From Proteles cristata cristata (taxonomy: Eukaryota > Chordata > Mammalia > Carnivora > Hyaenidae), in contig JAESUZ010000120.1 in the NCBI GenBank assembly GCA_017311185.1, forward strand, positions 433,501 to 497,500: a stretch of DNA of 64,000 bases, written 5' to 3'. Below are positions 11,901 to 23,900 of this stretch, in pieces. A program made the translations under genes and the position numbers. Numbering within the stretch: position 1 is the stretch's first letter; every line of letters begins with the position of its first letter. The notes under the pieces are model-generated. The model did not search any database and had not been told where the DNA came from. It saw only the letters and a program-made list of their open reading frames with translations.

Positions 11901-14900
11901 ACAGAAATACTAGAATGTTGTCTCTCCTGTCTTTATCCTCTGCCCATTCACTGTTTGTGAGAGTGATTGAGAAGGGGCAAATCCAATAACAGCAATATTG
12001 AACAGAACACGCTGGCCCAAGGGAACTTAGTTCAATATATGTAAAACTTGGCCTCAGAATTTTAATGTTGTGAAACTTGGCTGCTGCTTAAACACATACT
12101 GTCGATAAAGTTACTTCAAGACTGGTTTTTCTCTTAATTCTATTTGACACATAGGCCAAAAAAGCTGACTCTAAAGGGTTACAAGCAATATTGGTGCACC
12201 TTTAAAGATACATCTATTTCTTGCTATAAAAGCAAAGAAGAATCCAGTGGCACACCAGCTCATCAGATGAACCTAAGAGGTAAGGAAAGCCTTGGAGTGA
12301 CCAGTGTTGATGGAAAAATTTCTGTTGGCTAATAGTAAATAAATCTCATTTGGCTGGGTTGGGGCAGGGGTGCATTTCTCAGCACACACATTACTCCTTT
12401 AGGTACTTTTTAAGGTCTAGATTCTTCTTTTGGTACATAGTTTTTGGTCACAATTTTGGGCATTGCGTTTCACATGAATCTTTTGTTGTAATCTCATTGC
12501 GCAATCCTCATTTGAAGTGATTCCACTTTTCTTCTTCAAGTAAATCTGTGGTACCTCTTTTCTCATCTTCAGCATTAGGTCATTCAGGTTTTCCTCATTC
12601 TCGTCTGTGTTGTAGTCCTCTCCATATTTGCTGGCTTCTCCCTTCCTCATCAGCATCCTGCTCTTCTTCCTGCTTTCACTGATCAGCTGGTCCCCTTAGA
12701 GCCCCCAGTCTCTTTCTTGTCTCAGCAGTGGGACAGCAGACACCTATGGGCTTGGCCAAGTTCTTACCCTCCCACAACACCTCTTCCTTGCACATTTTTG
12801 TTGAACACTCTGCTCTGTCTGGCTCCTGGAGTAGCCCCAGGATACCCCTCTGAGGCTCCTCTGCGCTGACAACCTGAATTTCGTTGGTTTCCTCTTGTCC
12901 CTTCAGATCCAAAGCTGTCCCTAGGGGCTGGTATTTGAGGCACATGTCATTCAATATGTTTCCACTCCCTTGTGGCAACCTTGCTTCCTGTGGCATGGGT
13001 TGATCCTGAATAAGGGCTCAGAGCTACTGGCTTTGGTTTTTTTTTTTTTTTCCATTTCACTCCCCACTTGGGTGACTTCTTAGGTTCTTTACACTGCTTC
13101 TTCATTTCTTTTATCTGATTGATGCAGTGGTTCAGGTAGGAGGAGAATGTCCTGTCCAGGTTGGTCTGGTTCTTCTACAGCTGGAGGACTGCTGCCTCCT
13201 GCCATGATTTTTCTGCAGGGTATTGCAGATTGTTGATCAGCCCTTCACTTGTGGGGATATTCACTAAAAGCACCTGGCTCGCTTCTAGCAAGAGCTACTC
13301 CTACGAGCCTAACGCCGCACTCACTACATCCTTGGCACGAGCGTGCTTGGTGGAGAATGCGGTTGATTGGCATCTCACTGTTCCACACTCTTTACAGCAA
13401 AGGCTAGAAAACTAATTTTCTGGACTCATTTCCAGTGCGATTTTGATTCTGATCAGATGCATTCATGTAAGACTTCAATTCCTAACCAAGGGGTTGGAGA
13501 GGCAGAGTTGAGAAAGGAGCTAGTGTTTCCAAGCTGTGGGGCTGCAAGGGCAGCCTCCTGGTTTCCCGGCCTCTTGGTTGTAGAAAAGGTTGCAGTTCCT
13601 TTGGCAGGCCAGGTGTTCAAGCAGTTCATTCCTGTCGGCGCAGCCCGTTTCTCCTCTGTGTTACATTTTGCATGTACATTTATCATTATATGTAAAGCAA
13701 TATGCCTTTCGAACTAAAAATGTCCATATTTGGATAAAAGTACCCAAGAAGGGGGCCCCTGACTCATTCAAAAAAATTATTCTCAAAATAATTTCATTGA
13801 CTGGTTAAAATATAAAGGTGTTATCCCTGATCCATAGTCTTCATTTTCTTTTCTACATAGTACGTTAGGATATTTCTCATATATTTCAACAAAATGTCTA
13901 AATCTCTGCCCTGTGTTCTGCCCAGTAGTTGTCTGAATTGTTGTTTTTAAAAACAGGAACCCCCTGTCCTGGGTAGAAGATTGCTATGCCCATGTGTTAG
14001 AATTCTGTAACTTTCCTAAAACTCTGAAGTAGGCTCACTGCCTTTCTCTCCAAGACCCATGAATTAACTTTTGTGTGTCTTTTTTTGTTACTCTTAGAAT
14101 CTGTTGAAGCTCTCGTTCTTGCTTCTCTTCTCAGCTATCCAGGACCAGCCCCATTATCTGCTTTCGATTTAGAGACTAGATCTGTGTTCTGGCCCCTGCC
14201 CTCTCTGACCATGTTACATCCCTAACCTTTTCCCTGCATGACTGTGAAGGCACACGTCCTGGTATGGAAAGTGGCTTCTTCGGTGTGCTGTCATCATGCC
14301 TCTTCTAGGTCCTCCCCAGCGAGCATTTTCCCACACATCACACTAATGAAGATACCACTAGCTTACATCTTGCTCTGCTGTTAAACAAGCCCTGTGATTT
14401 TAGAAAAAATAGCCCATTTGGACCTCAGTACTTTTCCTCTAGGGAATGAGAGTGTTCTCCATGCCTTTGGACCCTGGACTAGATCCTCTCTAAGGCCTTT
14501 AGAGATCTAAAATGAAAAGCTGTAAAAAAAAATTCAGTTCCACAAATACCGATTGAATTCCTGTGCTGCAAACTGTGCTAGATCCTGGAGACATGAGCAA
14601 GAACAGGTTACAGACCCACCCCTCTGGGTGTTTAGAGCATGTTGGGAGATAAACAGTGACAATTTGGGCAATAAGTAGTACTTAAAAAAGTAACAGGTCA
14701 GAGGAGGAGCCAAGGTAAGAGTGAGTGCCGTCTCAGTGTTCAGCGACGGTGGGGGATATTCTGGGGGAGATAATGCGAGTCAGATCCAGTGCCTAACCCA
14801 AGGCCCATGGAAGGAAGGAGAGTTGGTAAAAAACGAACTAGTTCTAGGTAAGAGATTAGTGTGCAGAAATGCCTGGAGAAAAGCATCAGCAACCACAGGG

Positions 14901-17900
14901 GGTTTTGCACTGCTGCAAAGTAGAGTTCAAGGGGGAGGATGAATGCTTCTGAGTGGCTGTTGAATCTGATTCAGACAACAGCTGAAGAAATGGGCACATT
15001 TTAGAGGATAGAAATGTTAAAGAGATTTTTTTTTTTAACATTTATTTTTGAGAGAGACAGATCATGAGCAGAGGAGGGGCAGAGAGAGAGGGACACACAG
15101 AATCAGAAGCAGCTCCAGGCTCTGAGCTGTCAGCACAGAGCCCAATGCGGGGCTCGAACCCACTGTGAGATCATGACCCGAGTCAAAGTCGGACACTCAA
15201 CCAACTGAGCCACCGAGGCACCCCAGAGAGATTGTTTTTTAAACTGGCAGCAGTGAAGTGCCACTGAAAGAGCATTAACCTGAAAATAATAAGATCCGTC
15301 CTTGATATTGGCTACAGTAGAGAGGAGTAAGTTTAGAGCAGTAACAGTGATCCAGACTCAGGTGATCAATATGAACGGAGAAAAGAGTAAAATTCAGAAG
15401 ATCCCAAGGAAGCCCAGTCAGGAAGCATCCTGGGTGGTTGACTTGGGAGAGGCTGTTGGGGAGGGAGTTGTTTGTGGCTCCTACAAGTTGGGTAGAGAGA
15501 GGTGAGAATATAGAAGAACTGAGTTTGAGGAGGACAGGGAGTTTAATTTTGGGTTATTTTAAATTTGAGGTGCCTGTGGGATATCTGTTGAAGATAACTT
15601 GTAGGCCTCTGGATCACGGGAGATCCACACTGCAGATACTGATGGTAGTAGTTTTAGCATTAATGGTAAATGGCAGCCATTAGAATGGCTGGCTGTAATA
15701 TGAAAAAGGCTAAGAACAGAACACGTAGAACACTGGTGTTTGAGGTAGGGCAGATTAGTGGAAGGGAAACAGAAAATGCTTACAAAGACCATGGAAATGA
15801 GGTATGATAGGAACAAAGATAAAAGTTGTTTCAAAAAAGAGTAGTTATTAGCATCAAATGCTACAGAAAAGTGAGATAAAGATTGAGCTTCCATAGCATT
15901 TAGCCTCATTGGAGGTGGTTAGTGGCCTTGATGCAGAACAGATTGGAGCAGATCAGTGGCCTTCTAAGTATGGGAGCCGAAGTACAGTCACCAAGAAGTA
16001 AATAGGAGGAAACAAAGATAGCTTTGTGGAGAACCTTCCCTGTGACAAGGAAGGAGGAGAGGGCAGTAAGAGCAGAGGGCGGTATAAGGTGGAGGGGAAA
16101 GGCATTTTGTTTCAAGATTGGAGAGACTTGGGGAAGTGAAACGCTGATGGAAACATTACACTAGAAACAGGAAGAGAACTATGTCTGGGAGAGGAAGAGG
16201 ATCTCTTTGATGGAGCAGGGTTCTGGGGGTGGCAGAAAACTCAGCCCACTCGGATAGCAGAGACGCCGTCCCACTGGAAGTGAGGGCAGCAGGAAGCTGT
16301 GTGACCACTTCTCACGGCTTTCTCGGAAACAAGATTTGAAGTTGTCCCCTGAGTGAGCGGCATCAGAGGCCCGCGAAAATTTGAAATAAAACACTGTTGA
16401 GAGTGTCTGAAAACGCAGAAGGACTGCAAATGTTGAGGGCCAGGTAGAGGTTGGGAATCCATGAATTCTGAGTGATCCTATCTGCTTGGCTTTGTGGGTT
16501 TTTATTTTTTCCCTCCGCTCCTTAGACTGCTCAGCAGCCTATTATGGGTAAGTCAAAGGTAGGTGGTTGGATGGAGCCAGGGTTAAGGTTTCGATTAGTG
16601 TGTATTAATTAACAGAAACACAGCGAGTCTAGGGAGTTGGATGTGATAGCTGGTGGATGGTATCCAGGCTGGACTTCGGAAAGGAAGAAGTGAAAACGTG
16701 CTGGGGAGAAATGGAAGGGTTGCAGGACTCAGATAGTTTGAAGATTGTGGTTAGAATGGGCTCTTTGCATTGAACACGTCAGAGGAACAGTAACTGGGCT
16801 GCGGTGAGGTGTGGCACATTGCCATGGTCGGAGGTGGCCGACGTGGCATGGAGTGAATATTGCCTGAGATGTGGCCTAATAGGTGCCTCAGCGCCTCCAC
16901 TAGCACCTGAGTCACCACTCACTTTGCCTCTCTCAGATATTTAGGGTTTTTGGTATTTTACTTTTGAAAGAGAGAGACATTATTATGGGATTGTGTACTT
17001 TAAGTCTGCCTGAATGATTAATGAAATCAGCAAAAGATCTCATATCTTCAAACATCTGTGTTAACTTGGCAGATTAAATCCATTACCGTACAACTTCCTG
17101 AGCATTTGTAGTACTTGTACAGAAAGACTTAATTAAATGCTATAGCTAATATTTTTTAAAAGAAAGCACAGGGAGAGAAAGTCTACTAAATTCATGATAG
17201 GTGTTTCTGGAGAGGAGAAGAGGACCTCCCATATATCTAAAATGTTCTGTTTCTTGGGGCACTAGGGTGGCTCACTTGGTTTAGTGTCCAGCTCTTGATT
17301 TCAGCGGAGGTCAAGATCTCCTAGTTCATGGGATTGAGCCCCAGCCGGGCTCCGCAGTTGGGTGCTTGGGATTCTCACCCCCGCCCCCCGCCACTTCCCC
17401 CTTCCCCTGCCCCACCTCCTGCATGTGCATGTGGTACCCATTCTCTCTTTATCAGAATACGTAAACATTAAAGAAAAGTACAGTGTTCTGTTTCTTTCAA
17501 TCCAGGGCTTTAACTTCACATGTGTTCTTTCTCTGTAGTGGATATATAGAGCTTTATTATCTTGTTCCTTATACTCTCTGTGCAGAGAGAAGTTGCTCCT
17601 GTACACAGAGCAAAGCGACCACAGGCCCTGCTCACAGTCCAGGAGCCTAGTTGATGGTCTTGAGACACATTGAGGGTGACAACTGGAATATCGTTTAGAA
17701 AGCTCTGACATGTCTATTATCTTATTTTACAGTATTCCTGTGAGGTAGAGTTTTAAGGTTGGGAAATGTGGGCTTCCAGATGTTCAACAAGTCGGCAGTA
17801 ATTAAGTGACAGAGAAGTGTGGAACGAGGTCAGATTGCAGGGCGCCTCTGCACTCTGTTACACTGGTTACTGCTTGTTCATGCCGGCCATCATCCTGCCG

Positions 17901-20900
17901 TCTCACTGAGTGTATGTTCAATCCGTGCGTGTGCTATTCTGTAAAGCTGCTAGCTAATGCTTAACAGAAAAGGCATCATAAAAGTCATTTATTCCTGGGG
18001 CTCCTGGCCAGTAGAGCCGGTGACTCTTGATCTCAGAGTCATGAGTTCAGGCCCCACATTGGGCAGAGAGGTTTACTTTTAAAAAGTCGCTTATTCTTAC
18101 CAAAACATTATCCCTATACATTTACCAACATAGAAGTCCCAAATACCTTAAGATTTAAGGAACTGAATGATATTAAAACAGCACAATATCAAACTTGTGG
18201 GATGGTGTTTTTTGGTAATATCCTTTAAACAGGACCCTTTCCTTCTCTTCAGTGAAGTTTTGTGAGGACCACAAACTGCTTTATGCCTCTTTTGTATACT
18301 AGATCTGGCACTCCTGCTCTACCCAAAACAATTATTGGACGATAAACATTTGCTTCCCAATTTAAAGATTCCAAAATAGCAAAATTCAGCATGTTAAGAT
18401 ACCATAAAATGAGTGCTGCCTGTATTGGCTTAGGATTTCTTAAAGGTGAATTTGACCATTTTAATAATTTATTACAGGATGTGAAGTTACGCCAGATGTA
18501 AACATTTCAGGCCAAAAATTTAACATTAAACTCCTGATCCCAGTTGCAGAGGGCATGAATGAAATCTGGCTTCGTTGTGACAATGTAAGTTTTCCAACTG
18601 AAAGTATGAACTTCAGTTTTCTTTGATTCCCTAGTGCATTGACCAGTCATCCTTACATTTTATACTCAAAGGACCCATCATGTGATATATTTCACATTTC
18701 AGTATTTCTTTTCAACAGGAAAAACAGTATGCACACTGGATGGCAGCCTGCAGATTAGCCTCCAAAGGCAAGACCATGGCAGACAGTTCTTACAACTTAG
18801 AAGTTCAAAATATTCTTTCCTTTCTGAAGATGCAGCATTTAAACCCAGATCCTCAGTTAATACCAGAGCAGATCACAACTGACATAAATCCTGAATGTTT
18901 GGTGTCCCCTCGCTATCTAAAAAAGTACAAGAACAAGCAGGTATTTGACTCATTTTACTTCATCTCTTTGCTTCTAGTATGATTTTGTACATGTACTTTA
19001 GTTTCCTCTGTTAAAACTTTTTAGCTTTAATGATGGTCTTAATTTCATATGAGGTGGCTGGAATATAAAATATGATGTGGGATAGCCTTCGATCAGTTTG
19101 ATCATTTAAAAAAAATATTCATCATTTTAATATGACAGGCCATAAGGTCAAATAGTTGGAAGCATATTTATTCTAAACACCCTACGGAAACCACTCTCTT
19201 AATAGGGTGTTCTTTCAGAGAATTGAAATGGTGTGGGTGCTTTGAGTTCCTTCATGCATGTAGTTTTATTCCTTATATATGTGTGGTATAAAGCACAGCC
19301 AGTGTTTCCTGACAGAGCCTGGAGCAACTCTTCCCACTGTCAGAATTGACTTTTCCAGCTTTGGAGAAAAAATTTACAAGAGTAGAGATAGTCTACATTT
19401 TAACACTGTCTTAACAGTCAAAAACCTAAACCAAGATTTGTGTGATGTGTGACAGAGTTTGGTAAATTTTTATTGAAATTCACTGCTTTTGTTCACTGTT
19501 TAGAATTCCTTTCCTGGAAATTAATACCATAAAAGGATTGCTATTTAGGAAAATGATTCTTCAGTACAACATAAGAGGTCTTTGCAGGGGAATTTCATTT
19601 GGGATAGCCCCCAGTATTCTCTACACCAAACATCAGGCCATAAAAGGCAAGGGCTTCAGTCTGAGGTGGGGGGTGAAGAAGACCTTTAAAATAAATGTTT
19701 CATTTTTATCTCTGCTACAGAGTAATTCTAAAACATTACTGAAAGGGCCCAACACTTATTAACTCGTAACTTTAAATATGATGTTTATCATAGGCGTTTG
19801 GAAATCACTTAGCTAGAAATGTCCAGAAATTTTAATTACCAAGTTTTTGTCTTTAAGTTTCAGAGGTTGTGTAAGCTACATGGGAATTGTTTATCCCACA
19901 GTCCTTCAATGTGGGAGTAGAGAGGAATGGAGGAAATGCTGCCCTGGGGAGATTTGTGGAATGTAGATTGTAAGTTAAAAAGGGAAAATGAATCAAGTAG
20001 TAATTTCATTTTTTTATTCTTATTTCATTTAAAAACTACTTGTAAAAAAATTCTTGTTTCTGAAAGTGGATTCATTTTCCTTCAAAGGCAAGAACAGTTT
20101 CAAACTTAGCAAGCTTATTTCACTGTGAGGTATCAGGAAAAAAAGATCTTAAAGTGGATCTGAAGATTGCCAAATGTTGGTTTAGTTGTCAGAGATGAGT
20201 ACTGAATTGTTTCCTCCGCTATAGATTGTCAAGTAAAAATTCTCTGGAGGACAAAAACAGTGCATATTTGATGGTCTTCAACTGGTGGGGTGGCAGTGTG
20301 TTTGGTCCGTGGTTAAGGATTCTTCCAGCCTTGTCTTCCATGTTGGTGTTTTATCAAGCACACATTCTTTTGTAATCCTCCTTTCCCTAACCAAATTTAT
20401 AGGTTGTTTCCAGAAGGTAAGAGACCACGTATTGCCTTGACACCTAGTAAGTGATGATGCACAGAAGTTTAGTTGCTGATTTGTGTCACATGCTGTACTA
20501 GCTGTTGGACATAGGGCTTAATAATCATTAAACTCACTAGTACAGTGGTGTTCAGTAGTCCAGTAGGAGGCGGTCTGGGCCGTGGGGTCCTTCATTCCTG
20601 TTAGGGCGTGAGATTTTCCTTTGGACCCGTCAGTGTAGAGAATTTGTTACATTTAATCTACTTTAAATCCCCAAAACTGTGTATTATTTAAACTTGCTTT
20701 ATATACCCTTATAGGACTGTGACTCCCAAAATGTGTTTTAACATTTTCAAGAAAAGGGTTGTGTGCTTTATCCATGTTAATACACATTGAAATAGACTAC
20801 TGTGTGTATAGCCACCATTCCTAGTGTGTAGTATATAGCGTCTCTTCATTTTCCCTTCCAGGAAAAAGGATGCAAAAAACAGATGGTAATTGAGGGGGTT

Positions 20901-23900
20901 GCTTTTTTGTGTAAATAAAGAAACAATATGGTCACTGCACTTATTTTATGCCTTCAACTTATTTCTAAAAAGTGGTGCATGGGTCATACATATTATCTGA
21001 CTCAATCTGAAAACATTAAAGGTTTTTGAATATTAATTTTGATTTGCTACTAAAATGATTAGCTCTGCCCTAACCAGTAAGAACTGGTAAATGAGCAGGG
21101 AAGGGGTATTTGCTCTCTTTAATTTTTTCCCTACAAATTTCTACCCATAATTTTAGTAACACTTAACAATCTAAAATAATATGAAGTGTTTCTCAGTATT
21201 CTAAGTGGAAAGTAATCGCTGCTTTCTCATTTTCATTTTCATGCTTGCATTTACTTTGCTTGGTTTCTACCTGAAGTAATTTTTTTGCATGGTTTTTGGC
21301 TGGAATTTTGGTTTGCAGGTTACCGCAGCTTTTTCTTTGCTTCATTGCCATTTTTTCTGATTGCCTTTTTTTTTTTCTTTCTGCTTCCTTTTTCTTTCCT
21401 CGCATTGCCATCTACAGCCAGGCTATATAAGAGATTTGGTAAGTTCTCCATATTTAAAAAAAAAAAAGAAAGAGGAAAGGAAAGAAAGTAAATCCCAAAA
21501 TATTTAAAGCCCTAGTTACAGTCCCCTCCCTGCCCCCGTGGATTAATTTCCTTCCACTCTTCGTGGGAGTAGTCATCCCAAAGTGAGTGTAATTTAAATT
21601 AAAAGTTAACTTTTCTAATGATACCTTTAGAACTTAAAAATTCTTTATGGTGGTTTCCAGTACTTTGAAGGTGCTAGTAAATAGTCTGCTAGGAATTTAT
21701 ATTCCAGGTACTCATTCTGATACTGTATCTTGGTGCTAAATTTAAAACTCCTCATGTACAGGATTAGAACATGTCCTTTTATAAAAGCAGCAACATGTGT
21801 GTGTCCTTGGAATATGTCTCAAGTGGCATAATACTAATATAGTACTTTTTGTTTCTGGATCTGTGGAAACTGAAATTAAAAGGAAATATATCAAGGTTTA
21901 TTTTGAAGAATCATTATTTAACTAAAATTCCCAAATTTCCTAATTCCAACTCTCAGATGTGATTGTGGGGCACATAGTTCAGTTTTTGATTTTTTGTTTT
22001 GATCCTGCCACGAATATATTGTCTAATGGTAAAGTATGTTTAATCATGTTTAGATAACAGCAAGGATCTTGGAGGCCCATCAGAATGTAGCTCAGATGAG
22101 TCTAATTGAAGCCAAGATGAGATTTATTCAAGCATGGCAGTCATTACCAGAATTTGGCATCACACACTTTATTGCAAGGTCAGTGGTTCTACTACCTATG
22201 TATAAATCTAAATCTGTACTTTTTTAATCTATTTCAATTAAACATTTAAAATACCTACTGGGATCCATTAAGCAGTTTTACCGTAAAATGTAAAGAATAT
22301 TGAAATGTATTTTCTATTCTTGTGATTTTTACATTAAAAAATCAGAGTGATTGTGGTGTCTGGGTGGGTGGCTTAGTCAGTTGAGTGTCCAGCTCTTAAT
22401 TTCAGCTCGGGTCATGATCCCAGGATTATGGGATCGAGCCCGGCATCCAGGCTCCACAATGAGTGTGAAGCCTGCTTAAGATTTTCTCTCCTCCACCACT
22501 CCCCTCCATGCATTCTCTCTCTCCTCCACCCCCCCCCCCCAACATTCAGAATGATTACATTTCTATTTTTACTGATATTTCTATTTTTACTTATATAAGA
22601 CTATCACTTTTTTAAAAAATTTTTTTAAATGTTTTATTTATTTCTGAGATAACAGCTCCTGGCTCTGAGCCAGCTGTCAGCACAGAGCCCGATGCAGGGC
22701 TCGAACCCACGAACTGTGAGATCATGACCTGAGCCAAAGTTGGATGCTTAACCAACTGAGCCACCCAGGTGCCCCAAGACTATCACTTTTTTGAGATTTA
22801 AAGAGTACATCTTAAAAACAGGGGTTCAGTTGGTTAACCATCCGACTTTGACTCGGGTCATGATGTCACAGTTTGTGAGTTCGATCCCAACACTGGGTAA
22901 GCCCCGCTTCTCTCTCTCTCTCTCCCTTGCTCACCTGCACCCTCTCTCTATTGAAAAGAAAAGAAAACCATAGCAACATGTCCTCCAACCCCTAATGTGT
23001 TTTCAGATATTTATGATATTTTAATATTATAGGTTCCAAGGAGGAAAAAAAGAAGAACTTATTGGAATTGCATATAACAGACTGATTAGGATGGATGCCA
23101 GCACAGGAGACGCAATTAAAACATGGCGTTTCAGTAACATGAAACAGTGGAATGTAAACTGGGAAATAAAAATGGTAAGCTTGGGGGTGGGGGGTGCACA
23201 AGGACCTGGGTGGTTCAGTCATTTAAAGCATCAGACCCTTGGTTTTGGCCCAGGTCATGATCTCAAGGTTTGTGAGAGAGAGCCCTGCATTGGGCTCTGC
23301 ACTGTTAGCACGCAGCCTGCTTGGGATTCATTCTCTCCCTTCCTGCCCCTCGCCCACTCATGCACACGTGCGCACTCCCTCTATCTCAGAATAAATGGTA
23401 AGCTATAACAATATTACACCCAGAAGGACACCTGGGTGTCTCAGTCGATCAAGTGTACAACTTCGGCTCAGGTCATGATCTCTCATTGCAGTTCATGGGT
23501 TTGAGCCCTGTGTTGGGCTCTGTGCTGACAGCTCAGAGCCTGGAGAGCCTGCTTCCGATTCTGTTCTCTATCTCAAAAATGAATAAAAATTTTTTAAAAA
23601 AATTTAAAAATCTATCCCTTCTGCTAAAAATTAAGAATTAAAGTGACTATAAATCCTATAGAGCATTTGTACCATTACTTCTTAAAGTATAAAACATGAT
23701 TATTCATTTCCCATTTAAACTTGCCTTTTTCATAACTTACCCAGTTATTAGAATTCTAAGAATATAATGATCTGCTTAAAAGGTTGTTTTTCTGTAATGC
23801 TAAATCCCTTTCATTCCTAATAGCAGCTACTGTTTATTGAATGCCTACTCTGTGCCAGTCATGATGCTGGATGTTTTTCTACTTGTACCCTATTTCTAAA

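Larger units (their letters stand above)
12280..18477 (+). other. FERMT2: FERMT2 intron 10
   Basis: The largest intron in the window (6.2 kb). From left to right it holds a minus-strand pseudogene-like block (12417-13690), an old L2-like repeat (about 14530-16800) split by an antisense CAN-SINE (15029-15223), a sense CAN-SINE (17256-17483) and an older tRNA-type SINE (17995-18080). I see nothing specific in 13700-14520 or 18096-18477. Confidence 0.8.
22179..23032 (+). other. FERMT2: FERMT2 intron 13, mostly SINE
   Basis: 854 bp, of which about 510 bp are three CAN-SINEs (sense, antisense, sense). The last ends about 60 bp before exon 14. An AG in better pyrimidine context (tgtgttttcag, ending 23006) lies 26 nt before the real acceptor. 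Confidence 0.85.

Noticed and set aside
11586..11989. Overlapping 70-84-codon frames on both strands in intron 9
   Set aside because: They overlap each other on opposite strands, lack splice sites in phase with FERMT2 and resemble no family I know.
15302..16462. Several 70-116-codon frames in intron 10
   Set aside because: They fall in an ancient dispersed repeat and on both strands at once.
21193..21491. Lysine-rich minus-strand frame and opposite plus frame
   Set aside because: It is the shadow of a polypyrimidine tract in intron 12; composition alone explains the residues.
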